The notes below the pieces were generated by a model that was not told where the DNA came from, did not search any database, and worked only from the letters and a program-made list of their open reading frames with translations. A DNA stretch of 19,634 nucleotides from an uncultured Mediterraneibacter sp. (GTDB taxonomy: Bacteria > Bacillota > Clostridia > Lachnospirales > Lachnospiraceae), in assembly GCF_934309415.1 (NCBI RefSeq), contig NZ_CAKRDI010000043.1:1-19634 (forward strand). Reading direction: 5' to 3'. This document shows, piece by piece, positions 1-7,018 of this stretch. Both the position numbers and the translations under genes were made by a program. Each line of letters starts with the position of its first letter. Within the stretch, counting starts at the first letter, position 1.

Positions 1-594
1 ATGGCAGTAAATAGAGTTCCTGTTCTTAAAAGATGCCGTTCATTAGGAATGGATCCGATTTACCTCGGAATCAATAAAAAATCTAACAGACAGTTAAAGA
101 GAGCAAACAGAAAGATGAGCGAGTACGGTCTTCAGCTTCGCGAGAAACAGAAAGCTAAATTCATCTATGGTGTTCTTGAGAAACCTTTCAGAAATTACTA
201 TGCAAAAGCTAAACAGATGGAAGGTATGACAGGTGAAAACCTGATGGTTCTTCTTGAGTCCAGACTTGACAACGTAGTATTCCGTCTTGGACTTGCAAGA
301 ACAAGAAAAGAAGCAAGACAGATCGTTGATCACAAGCACGTTCTCGTAAACGGAAAACAGGTAAACATCCCATCTTACCTGATCAAAGCTGGTGATACAA
401 TCGAGATCAAAGAGAGCAAAAAAGGCTCCCAGAGATACAAAGACATCCTTGAGGCTACAGCTGGAAACATGGTTCCAGAATGGCTTGAGGCTGACGCAGA
501 GAATCTGAAAGGTACAGTAAAAGAGCTTCCTAACAGAGAAGCAATCGACGTTCCAGTTGACGAGATGCTTATCGTCGAGCTGTATTCTAAATAA
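1..594 (+). CDS. rpsD: 30S ribosomal protein S4
   Basis: Primary 16S rRNA-binding protein of the small subunit body; in many bacteria it also represses translation of its own operon. The 197 residues match the usual clostridial length. The N-terminus has the family signature [18 protein letters not shown], and the S4 RNA-binding domain lies at about residues 86-147 ([20 protein letters not shown], then [19 protein letters not shown]). There is only one cysteine near the N-terminus, so this is the zinc-free form. The ATG is the first base of the window, so the ribosome site and upstream genes (expected rpsM and rpsK) lie outside. It is followed by rpoA and rplQ in the standard alpha-operon order, but with a 165-nt gap containing hairpins. 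Confidence 0.97.
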   Translation: MAVNRVPVLKRCRSLGMDPIYLGINKKSNRQLKRANRKMSEYGLQLREKQKAKFIYGVLEKPFRNYYAKAKQMEGMTGENLMVLLESRLDNVVFRLGLARTRKEARQIVDHKHVLVNGKQVNIPSYLIKAGDTIEIKESKKGSQRYKDILEATAGNMVPEWLEADAENLKGTVKELPNREAIDVPVDEMLIVELYSK

Positions 595-610
595 TAACCG
601 GAATGTAACA

Positions 611-641
611 GGATTGCGCGGGCATTTATGCAGGGCAATCC
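611..641 (+). promoter_or_regulatory. Hairpin A in the rpsD-rpoA gap
   Basis: GGATTGC (611-617) pairs with GCAATCC (635-641), with an inner GCAT/ATGC stem. The right side of that inner stem region can instead pair downstream: GCATTTATGC (622-631) is complementary, with one mismatch, to GCCTAAATGC (648-657). There is no U-run, so it is not a terminator. It may be a leader element for rpoA, since S4 and other ribosomal proteins control such operons, but this role is inferred. Confidence 0.45.
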
Positions 642-660
642 TTGTATGCCTAAATGCATG

Positions 661-687
661 GAAGAATCTGCTGTCTGCAGTTTCTTC
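661..687 (+). promoter_or_regulatory. Hairpin B in the rpsD-rpoA gap
   Basis: GAAGAA and CTGC (661-671) pair with GCAG and TTCTTC (677-687) around a TGTCT loop, with a single T-T mismatch in the stem. It is not followed by a U-run. It sits about 55 nt before the rpoA ribosome site (AAGGAGGG at 744-751) and may shape mRNA processing or translation of rpoA. Confidence 0.4.
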
Positions 688-759
688 ACATTCTAAGGTG
701 TTAGATACAGTTTTTGTACCCCCTCAACATATTTTAAGCCCATAAGGAGGGTCTGTGTA

Positions 760-1719
760 GTGTTTGATTTTAATAAACCGAATATTGAAATTACAGATAT
801 TTCAGATGATAAAAAATACGGAAGATTTGTCGTAGAACCGCTTGAGAGAGGATATGGAACTACACTTGGTAACTCTCTGAGAAGAATTATGCTTTCTTCA
901 CTTCCGGGAGCAGCTATCAGTTCTGTAAAGATCGACGGCGTACTTCATGAGTTCAGCTCTATTCCAGGTGTTAAAGAAGATGTTACAGAGATTATCATGA
1001 ACTTGAAATCTCTTTCCATCAGAAATACATCAGAGTCTGATGAAGTGAAGACAGCTTATATCGAATACGAAGGAGAAGGCGTTGTAACAGGTGCTGATAT
1101 CCAGGCAGATTCAGATATCGAGATCGTGAATCCAGAGCAGGTTATCGCTACATTAAGCGGCGGTAAAGACAGCAAGCTTTACATGGAACTTACCATTACA
1201 AAAGGCAGAGGATATGTAAGCTCAGATAAGAATAAGACAGATGATATGCCAATTGGTGTGATTCCGATCGATTCTATCTATACACCGGTTGATCGTGTGA
1301 ATCTGACTGTACAGAACACACGTGTTGGACAGATCACAGATTATGACAAACTGACACTTGATGTTTGGACAAAAGGCACAATGGCTCCTGATGAGGCAGT
1401 CAGCCTTGCGGCTAAAGTATTAAGCGAGCACCTGAAGCTCTTCATTGACCTTTCAGAAGTTGCTCAGCAGGCAGAAGTTATGATCGAGAAAGAAGACGAT
1501 GAGAAGGAAAAAGTTCTTGAGATGAGCATCGATGAACTTGAACTTTCCGTTCGTTCTTACAACTGTCTGAAGAGAGCCGGAATCAACACTGTTGAAGAGC
1601 TTACAAACAAGACTCCTGAGGATATGATGAAGGTCCGTAACCTCGGACGTAAATCCCTCGAGGAAGTTCTTGCCAAGCTGAAAGAGCTCAATCTTGAGTT
1701 GAATCACGGCGAGGAGTAA
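760..1719 (+). CDS. rpoA: DNA-directed RNA polymerase subunit alpha
   Basis: Alpha dimerises to nucleate RNA polymerase assembly, and its C-terminal domain contacts UP elements and activators. The 319 residues are the normal length. The N-terminal assembly domain spans about 1-235 and includes [20 protein letters not shown] and the [16 protein letters not shown] stretch. An acidic linker (KEDDEKEK) follows, then the C-terminal helix-hairpin-helix domain from about residue 255 ([19 protein letters not shown], then [11 protein letters not shown]). The start is a GTG placed 8 nt after AAGGAGGG; no better ATG is available. It is co-oriented with rpsD and rplQ in the alpha operon, with structured gaps of 165 and 203 nt on either side. 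Confidence 0.97.
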   Translation: MFDFNKPNIEITDISDDKKYGRFVVEPLERGYGTTLGNSLRRIMLSSLPGAAISSVKIDGVLHEFSSIPGVKEDVTEIIMNLKSLSIRNTSESDEVKTAYIEYEGEGVVTGADIQADSDIEIVNPEQVIATLSGGKDSKLYMELTITKGRGYVSSDKNKTDDMPIGVIPIDSIYTPVDRVNLTVQNTRVGQITDYDKLTLDVWTKGTMAPDEAVSLAAKVLSEHLKLFIDLSEVAQQAEVMIEKEDDEKEKVLEMSIDELELSVRSYNCLKRAGINTVEELTNKTPEDMMKVRNLGRKSLEEVLAKLKELNLELNHGEE

Positions 1720-1722
1720 AAC

Positions 1723-1756
1723 AATTACTGAGTGCAGTTTACTGTGAATAGTAATT
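1723..1756 (+). promoter_or_regulatory. Hairpin just after rpoA, resembling the dispersed repeat hairpin
   Basis: AATTACT (1723-1729) pairs with AGTAATT (1750-1756), and the stem continues with GCAG/CTGT after two mismatches and some G-T pairs. In length and in its ATTACTG...AGTAAT ends it resembles the 33-bp hairpin of the intergenic repeat family found further along. The resemblance is partial (about 20 of 28 arm positions) and no flanking duplication is visible, so it may be a decayed copy or a coincidence. Confidence 0.35.
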
Positions 1757-1793
1757 CAAGAGATACTCAAATTTTCGTAAGAGAATAATTAAT

Positions 1794-1836
1794 ACAGGAT
1801 GTCTTCGGATATCCCGCATATGATTAAATATCCTGT
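1794..1836 (+). promoter_or_regulatory. Alternative stems in the rpoA-rplQ gap
   Basis: ACAGGAT (1794-1800) can pair with ATCCTGT (1830-1836). Alternatively GGAT (1797-1800) can fold locally onto ATCC across a TTC loop. TGTTG (1834-1838) can also pair with CAACA (1855-1859). The mutually exclusive folds lie about 85 nt before rplQ and suggest a structured leader; no ligand or protein is implied by the sequence. Confidence 0.35.
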
Positions 1837-1922
1837 TGATAAGTCCGATGAGCACAACAGGAGCATTTGATTAATAAGCCCGAAGATGCATAACCAAATG
1901 TTTATAATGGAGGAAATTAAAA

Positions 1923-2441
1923 ATGGCAAAGTATAGAAAACTCGGCAGAACAGCCAGCCAGAGAAAAGCTTTACTCAGAAACCAGGTAACAGCACTTCTT
2001 AGCAACGGAAAGATCGTTACTACAGAAGCTAAAGCTAAAGAGATCCGTAAACAGGCTGAGAGCCTGATCGCTCTTGCTGTTAAAGAGAAAGACAACTACG
2101 AAGAAGTAACAGTGAAAGCTAAAGTTGCACGTAAAGATGCTGATGGCAAACGTGTAAAAGAAGTTGTTGACGGAAAGAAAGTTACTGTATACGACGAAGT
2201 AGAAAAGACAATCAAAAAAGACAAACCAAGCAGACTTCACGCTAGACGTCAGATGCTCAAAGTTCTTTTCCCGGTTAAAGAAGGCGAAAAGAGAGCTATG
2301 AAGGATGTTGACATGGTTGCTAAACTCTTCGACGAGATCGCACCTAAATATGCAGACCGTAACGGTGGTTACACAAGAATCGTAAAGATTGGTCAGCGTA
2401 AAGGTGACGCAGCTATGGAAGTTCTGATCGAGCTTGTATAA
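1923..2441 (+). CDS. rplQ: 50S ribosomal protein L17, with internal insertion
   Basis: L17 binds 23S rRNA near the peptide exit side of the large subunit. The N-terminal part ([20 protein letters not shown], then [14 protein letters not shown]) and the C-terminal part ([10 protein letters not shown], then [19 protein letters not shown]) are canonical. At 172 residues it is about 50 longer than B. subtilis or E. coli L17. The extra length is a Lys/Glu/Val-rich segment at about residues 56-106, between the first helices and [10 protein letters not shown] believe such enlarged L17 proteins occur in related Clostridia, so this is probably a lineage trait rather than damage. The ribosome site GGAGG (1909-1913) is well placed. 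It is the last gene of the alpha operon and is followed by a terminator. Confidence 0.96.
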   Translation: MAKYRKLGRTASQRKALLRNQVTALLSNGKIVTTEAKAKEIRKQAESLIALAVKEKDNYEEVTVKAKVARKDADGKRVKEVVDGKKVTVYDEVEKTIKKDKPSRLHARRQMLKVLFPVKEGEKRAMKDVDMVAKLFDEIAPKYADRNGGYTRIVKIGQRKGDAAMEVLIELV

Positions 2442-2468
2442 TCTGTAATTTACCAGAGATAAAATAAT

Positions 2469-2510
2469 AATGTCGTTTAATCATTTTGATTAAGCGGCAT
2501 TTTTTATTTT
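2469..2510 (+). terminator. Rho-independent terminator of the alpha operon
   Basis: A 14-nt arm at 2469-2482 pairs with 2488-2501 (two G-T or mismatch positions) around a 5-nt ATTTT loop, and runs directly into TTTTTTATTTT. It lies 28 nt after the rplQ stop codon. Confidence 0.9.
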
Positions 2511-2785
2511 ATTGGGAAAATACTCTTTTTGAATATAGAAAAACGTTTGCTAAGATACATTCTTAAGTCCCAAACTCATTTATAAAGAGTAAATTTCTCA
2601 AAAATTAAATTTCTATAAAATAAAGCAATGATTTTGTATATATTTACAATAATTCTTTTTCAAAAACCAGGCACAGATCCTCTTTTTTATCTTATAAAGA
2701 ACATATATAATTACACGCAAAAGCTTGAAAATCAGATAAAGAATCACAAATTTGTATAAATTGCACAATTGATGCTTAAAAAACA
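2511..2785. other. AT-rich spacer without recognisable gene
   Basis: Very AT-rich sequence between the alpha-operon terminator and the adhE control region. No ORF with a ribosome site, no clear hairpin-plus-U-run and no repeat-family copy was seen. The gap it belongs to (2442-2949) otherwise holds a terminator, two Rex-like operators and the adhE promoter. Confidence 0.6.
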
Positions 2786-2803
2786 ATGTTAAAATATTAA
2801 CAA
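2786..2803. promoter_or_regulatory. Rex-like operator 1 upstream of adhE
   Basis: ATGTTAA-AATA-TTAACAA matches the Rex consensus TTGTTAAnnnnTTAACAA at 13 of 14 defined positions. Rex is the NADH-sensing repressor that governs fermentation genes, including adhE, in Clostridia. The site is just upstream of the -35 box. The family role is established; use of this site is inferred. Confidence 0.75.
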
Positions 2804-2811
2804 ATACAACA

Positions 2812-2829
2812 TTGACAATTAATTAACAA
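2812..2829. promoter_or_regulatory. Rex-like operator 2, overlapping the adhE -35 box
   Basis: TTGACAA-TTAA-TTAACAA matches 12 of 14 defined positions of the Rex consensus. It begins exactly at the -35 hexamer TTGACA and covers most of the spacer, so binding would block RNA polymerase. Its centre is 26 bp from that of operator 1. Confidence 0.65.
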
Positions 2830-2841
2830 ATAGAGTATACT
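2812..2841 (+). promoter_or_regulatory. adhE promoter
   Basis: TTGACA (2812-2817), an 18-bp spacer and TATACT (2836-2841), near consensus for the housekeeping sigma factor. Transcription would begin near 2848, giving a leader of about 100 nt. In that leader ATCGGG (2852-2857) can pair with CCCGAT (2877-2882), or GTGATC (2849-2854) with GATCAC (2897-2902). Confidence 0.8.
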
Positions 2842-2949
2842 GTTAACTGTGATCGGGAGAGATAAAAAACAAACAACCCGATAAAAGAGATTTGCAGATC
2901 ACGACAGTGAAACAAAAATGATTCGTTCAATTACAGGAGGAATAATCAG

Positions 2950-5589
2950 ATGGCAAAGAAAGAAGCGGCAAAGGCTGTAGAGACAAAGACAGTAAATACC
3001 GAATTCATCGATAACGTAGAGGCTCTTGAAGCTAAAATGAAAAAAATGCGCGAGGCACAGAAAATCTTCGCTACATATACTCAGGAGCAGGTTGACAAGA
3101 TCTTCTATGAGGCAGCTGTAGCAGCAAACAAGCAGCGTATCCCGCTTGCAAGACTTGCTGTAGAAGAGACTCAGAGAGGTGTTCTTGAAGATAAAGTCAT
3201 CAAAAATCACTACGCAGCAGAGTATATCTACAACGCTTACAAAGACACAAAGACATGTGGCGTAATCGAAGAAGATAAAGCTTACGGAATCAAGAAAATT
3301 GCAGAGCCAATCGGACTTGTTGCAGCAGTTATCCCAACAACAAACCCGACATCAACAGCAATCTTCAAGACTCTGATCTGTCTGAAGACAAGAAATGCAA
3401 TCATCATCAGCCCACATCCGGCAGCTAAAGCATCTACAATCGCAGCAGCAAAAGTTGTTCTTGATGCAGCAGTTAAAGCTGGAGCACCAGAAGGAATCAT
3501 CGGATGGATCGATGCTCCGTCACTGGAACTGACAAACACAGTAATGAGAGATGCAGACATCATCCTTGCAACAGGTGGTCCTGGAATGGTTAAAGCAGCT
3601 TATTCTTCAGGAAAACCGGCACTCGGAGTTGGAGCTGGTAACACACCGGTTATCATCGACGATACAGCTGATGTAAGAATGGCAGTAAACTCTATCATCC
3701 ATTCCAAAACATTTGATAATGGTATGATCTGTGCTTCTGAGCAGTCTGTAACTGTTCTTGAAAGCGTATACGAGGAAGCTAAGAAAGAATTCCAGTACAG
3801 AGGATGTTACTTCCTGAAACCAGGTGAGGAACTTGACAAAGTTCGTAAGACAATCATCATCAATGGTGCACTGAACAGCAAGATCCCTGGAAAATCTGCT
3901 TACGAGATTGCTAAGATGGCTGGCGTAGATGTTCCGAAGGAAACAAAGATCCTCATCGGAGAAGTTGAATCCGTTGATATTTCTGAAGAATTTGCACACG
4001 AAAAATTATCTCCTGTACTTGGTATGTATAAAGCAAAAACATTCGATGAGGCTCTTGAGAAAGCAGCTCAGCTCGTAGCAGACGGTGGATATGGACATAC
4101 ATCTTCACTCTATGTACATCCGGCTGAAACAGAAAAGATCGCAAAACACGCAGCAGCAATGAAGACTTGCCGTGTACTGATCAACACACCATCTTCACAC
4201 GGTGGTATCGGAGATCTCTACAACTTCAAGATGGCTCCGTCCCTTACACTTGGATGCGGATCCTGGGGTGGAAACTCTGTATCAGAGAACGTAGGTGTAA
4301 AACATCTGCTTAACGTTAAGACAGTTGCTGAGAGGAGAGAGAATATGCTGTGGTTCAGAACACCTGAGAAGGTATACTTTAAGAAAGGTTCCATGCCAGT
4401 TGCTCTGGACGAACTTGGAACAGTAATGCACAAGAAGAAAGCATTCATCGTAACAGACTCCTTCCTTTACAAGAATGGATATGTAAAACCGATCGAAGAG
4501 AAATTAGATGAAATGGGAATCCAGCATACATGCTTCTTTGAAGTAGCTCCAGACCCGACTCTGCAGTGCGCACGTAAAGGTGTAGACCAGATGAGACAGT
4601 TCGAGCCAGATACAATCATCGCTCTTGGTGGTGGATCTGCAATGGACGCTGGTAAGATCATGTGGATCATGTATGAGCATCCGGAAGCAAACTTCGAAGA
4701 TATGGCTATGGACTTCATGGATATCCGTAAGAGAGTATTTACATTCCCTAAGATGGGAGAGAAAGCTTACTTCGTAGCTATCCCGACATCTTCAGGAACA
4801 GGTTCTGAAGTAACACCATTCGCCATCATCACAGATGCTGACACAGGTGTTAAATGGCCAATCGCTGACTACGCTCTGCTTCCAAACATGGCAATCGTAG
4901 ACGTAGATAACATGATGACACAGCCGAAGGGACTGACAAGTGCTTCTGGTATCGACGTTATGACTCACGCAATTGAGGCATATGTATCTATCATGGCTAC
5001 AGACTACACAGATGGTCTTGCTATGAAGGCTGTTAAGATGGTATTCGAGAACCTTCCGTCAGCTTACGAGAACGGAGCAAATGATCCGAAGGCTCGTGAA
5101 GAGATGGCAAACGCTTCTTGTATGGCTGGTATGGCATTCGCAAATGCATTCCTTGGTGTAAACCACTCCATGGCTCATAAGCTTGGTGCTTTCCACCACC
5201 TGCCACACGGTGTTGCAAACGCTGTAATCCTGACAGAAGTTATGAGATACAATGCAGCAGAAGTTCCGACTAAGATGGGAACATTCTCACAGTATCAGTA
5301 CCCACATGCACTTGCAAGATACGCAGAACTTGGACGTTTCGCAGGATGCACAGGTAAAGATGACAAAGAAGTATTTGAGAACTTCATCGCTAAACTGGAA
5401 GAACTCAAAGAGAAGATTGGAATCAAGAAAACAATCAAAGATTACGGCATTGATGAGAAATACTTCCTCGATACACTGGATGAGATGTCAGAGCAGGCAT
5501 TCAACGATCAGTGTACAGGTGCAAACCCAAGATACCCACTCATTCAGGAGATCAAAGATCTGTATCTGAAATGCTACTATGGAAAATAA
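2950..5589 (+). CDS. adhE: Bifunctional acetaldehyde-CoA / alcohol dehydrogenase
   Basis: Reduces acetyl-CoA to acetaldehyde and then ethanol, reoxidising two NADH; AdhE proteins assemble into cytoplasmic filaments (spirosomes). The 879 residues match the family. The aldehyde dehydrogenase domain (about 1-450) carries catalytic Cys261 in NGMICASEQS. The iron alcohol dehydrogenase domain (about 460-870) has ALGGGSAMDAGK and iron ligands placed as in E. coli AdhE: Asp669 and His673 (DVMTHAIEAY), His739 and His753 (NHSMAHKLGAFHHLPHG). All key residues are present. The start follows AGGAGG by 9 nt. Codon choice is highly biased, as expected for an abundant enzyme. It stands alone between its own promoter, with twin Rex-like operators, and a very strong terminator. 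Confidence 0.97.
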   Translation: MAKKEAAKAVETKTVNTEFIDNVEALEAKMKKMREAQKIFATYTQEQVDKIFYEAAVAANKQRIPLARLAVEETQRGVLEDKVIKNHYAAEYIYNAYKDTKTCGVIEEDKAYGIKKIAEPIGLVAAVIPTTNPTSTAIFKTLICLKTRNAIIISPHPAAKASTIAAAKVVLDAAVKAGAPEGIIGWIDAPSLELTNTVMRDADIILATGGPGMVKAAYSSGKPALGVGAGNTPVIIDDTADVRMAVNSIIHSKTFDNGMICASEQSVTVLESVYEEAKKEFQYRGCYFLKPGEELDKVRKTIIINGALNSKIPGKSAYEIAKMAGVDVPKETKILIGEVESVDISEEFAHEKLSPVLGMYKAKTFDEALEKAAQLVADGGYGHTSSLYVHPAETEKIAKHAAAMKTCRVLINTPSSHGGIGDLYNFKMAPSLTLGCGSWGGNSVSENVGVKHLLNVKTVAERRENMLWFRTPEKVYFKKGSMPVALDELGTVMHKKKAFIVTDSFLYKNGYVKPIEEKLDEMGIQHTCFFEVAPDPTLQCARKGVDQMRQFEPDTIIALGGGSAMDAGKIMWIMYEHPEANFEDMAMDFMDIRKRVFTFPKMGEKAYFVAIPTSSGTGSEVTPFAIITDADTGVKWPIADYALLPNMAIVDVDNMMTQPKGLTSASGIDVMTHAIEAYVSIMATDYTDGLAMKAVKMVFENLPSAYENGANDPKAREEMANASCMAGMAFANAFLGVNHSMAHKLGAFHHLPHGVANAVILTEVMRYNAAEVPTKMGTFSQYQYPHALARYAELGRFAGCTGKDDKEVFENFIAKLEELKEKIGIKKTIKDYGIDEKYFLDTLDEMSEQAFNDQCTGANPRYPLIQEIKDLYLKCYYGK

Positions 5590-5592
5590 ATC

Positions 5593-5638
5593 GTATTGCA
5601 TAGCGCGAAAGTCTGAAAGACTGAAACAGATGTAATAC
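5593..5638 (+). other. Hairpin directly after adhE
   Basis: GTATTGCAT (5593-5601) pairs with ATGTAATAC (5630-5638), with one G-T pair. A small AGTCT/AGACT hairpin lies inside at 5610-5622. There is no U-run; it may protect the 3' end of the mRNA ahead of the true terminator. Confidence 0.4.
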
Positions 5639-5641
5639 TGC

Positions 5642-5690
5642 AAGAGAGACAGAGGAGTGTCGAAAGACACTCTTCTGTCTCTCTTTTTTC
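5642..5690 (+). terminator. Strong terminator of adhE
   Basis: AAGAGAGACAG (5642-5652) pairs with CTGTCTCTCTT (5675-5685), and AGTGTC (5656-5661) pairs with GACACT (5666-5671) around a GAAA tetraloop. The stem is followed directly by TTTTT. Confidence 0.92.
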
Positions 5691-5959
5691 ATATATATTT
5701 TAGTGACAAACTGAATATGAAACAGTTCAAATCTATATTGTCTGATGGCATCCGAATAGTGATTTATATAACAAAGTCAGTGTCGAATCCAAACGCTTTG
5801 TGAAATATTTACATGGAGAACGATAGTGCAATAAAAATATATGTAACAGGAAGATAAAATGTTTGGGCAAACCTTGAAAAATGCGAATTGTTAAGAAATA
5901 GACAATATATTCGAATGAAAAAATCATGTTAAAAATTGCACAAACTTACTCAAAAGGGG
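5691..5959. other. AT-rich spacer with two weak Rex-like palindromes
   Basis: No credible gene. Two imperfect matches to TTGTTAAnnnnTTAACAA were found: 5888-5905 (TTGTTAA-GAAA-TAGACAA, 12 of 14) and 5926-5943 (ATGTTAA-AAAT-TGCACAA, 11 of 14). In sequence this AT-rich such matches can arise by chance. They lie upstream of the APH-fold kinase gene. Confidence 0.35.
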
Positions 5960-5988
5960 TTCCATTTTTGATTTTTATGAGATATAAT
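5960..5988 (+). promoter_or_regulatory. Probable promoter of the APH-fold kinase gene
   Basis: A perfect TATAAT at 5983-5988 is preceded by a poor -35 (TTCCAT, 5960-5965) at a 17-bp spacing. The leader would be about 70 nt. Confidence 0.55.
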
Positions 5989-6065
5989 GTGCTCAACAAA
6001 AACAAATAAGCAATGTACATGCTGAATATTTAAAACATTTTAGAAGCTTTAAGGAGGATTACATC

Positions 6066-6821
6066 ATGAAATTAGAAGAGAAAAACATTATCGTAAAACG
6101 TACATATAAAACAGTTTATAAATGTGATAAGAGTATCGTAAAAGTATTTTCAGAAAATCATCCGAAGTCAGATGTGTTTAATGAAGCATTGAATACAGCT
6201 CGTGTAGAAGAGACTGGACTGGATATCCCAAAGGTACAGGAAGTAACCCAGATTGATGGTAAATGGGCAATTGCAATCGAATATAAAGATGGAAAGACTC
6301 TGGAAGACATGATGGAGTCAGATAAGGCCAACATTGAAAAATACATGGAAGATTTCGTAGATCTTCAGATTCAGGTTCAGAGCAAGACATCTCCACTCCT
6401 GAAAGGTATGAAAGACAAACTTGCACGTCAGATCAATGGATTGAAAGATCTGGATGCAACTACAAGATATGAGCTTATGACACGTCTTGAGAGTATGCCG
6501 AAGCATAATAAAGTATGCCACGGTGATTTCAATCCAAGTAACGTAATTGTAGGTAAGAACGGCAAGATGACAGTTGTTGACTGGGCACATGCAACACAGG
6601 GAAATGCAAGTGCAGATGCAGCCATGACATATCTCCTCTTTGCACTGAAAGATCAGGCAACAGCAGATCTGTACCTGAAATTGTTCTGCAAGAAGAGCGA
6701 CACAGCAATGCAGTACGTACAGCAGTGGCTTCCAATCGTAGCAGCAGCACAGTTATCCAAGGATAATGAGCTGGAAAAAGACTTCCTCATGAAATGGATC
6801 GATGTTATTGATTATCAATAG
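6066..6821 (+). CDS. APH/choline-kinase fold phosphotransferase, substrate unknown
   Basis: A cytoplasmic protein-kinase-like small-molecule phosphotransferase of 251 residues. The catalytic loop VCHGDFNPSNVIV gives His152, Asp154 (base) and Asn159 (metal), and VVDWAHA gives Asp172, the second metal ligand. The N-lobe (about 1-85) has a lysine in SIVKVF and a hinge-like AIAIEYKDGKTLEDMM. Annotation pipelines often call this group aminoglycoside phosphotransferases, but nothing here indicates drug resistance; a sugar, choline-like or nucleoside substrate is equally possible. AAGGAGG precedes the ATG by about 9 nt. It is monocistronic, follows adhE and converges on the wall-hydrolase gene. Regulation by Rex is possible but weakly supported. 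Confidence 0.82.
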   Translation: MKLEEKNIIVKRTYKTVYKCDKSIVKVFSENHPKSDVFNEALNTARVEETGLDIPKVQEVTQIDGKWAIAIEYKDGKTLEDMMESDKANIEKYMEDFVDLQIQVQSKTSPLLKGMKDKLARQINGLKDLDATTRYELMTRLESMPKHNKVCHGDFNPSNVIVGKNGKMTVVDWAHATQGNASADAAMTYLLFALKDQATADLYLKLFCKKSDTAMQYVQQWLPIVAAAQLSKDNELEKDFLMKWIDVIDYQ

Positions 6822-6934
6822 AATCAAATAAATTGAAGCCAGTTTGAATGTTCTTTATGGGAATTGAAAATATATATTATGTGTTTTGGTCTATAAAGCA
6901 TAAAAAAGAGCTGGAAAATGAATAATAGAAGATA

Positions 6935-6983
6935 GAAAAGGGACAATCGTATGAAATTATTTTTGATACGATTGTCCTTTTTA
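6935..6983. terminator. Bidirectional terminator between convergent genes
   Basis: GGACAATCGTAT (6941-6952) pairs perfectly with ATACGATTGTCC (6966-6977). The stem is flanked by AAAAG on the left and TTTTT on the right, so it gives a good U-run for the plus-strand kinase gene and a shorter pyrimidine run for the minus-strand hydrolase gene, which ends at 7019. Confidence 0.85.
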
Positions 6984-7018
6984 CAAATCCGCATATTTAG
7001 TTGTTTAGCTATAACAAA

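Noticed and set aside
6066..6821. Aminoglycoside resistance gene
   Set aside because: Only the general kinase-fold motifs are present; nothing indicates drug specificity, and the chromosomal housekeeping setting argues against an acquired resistance gene.
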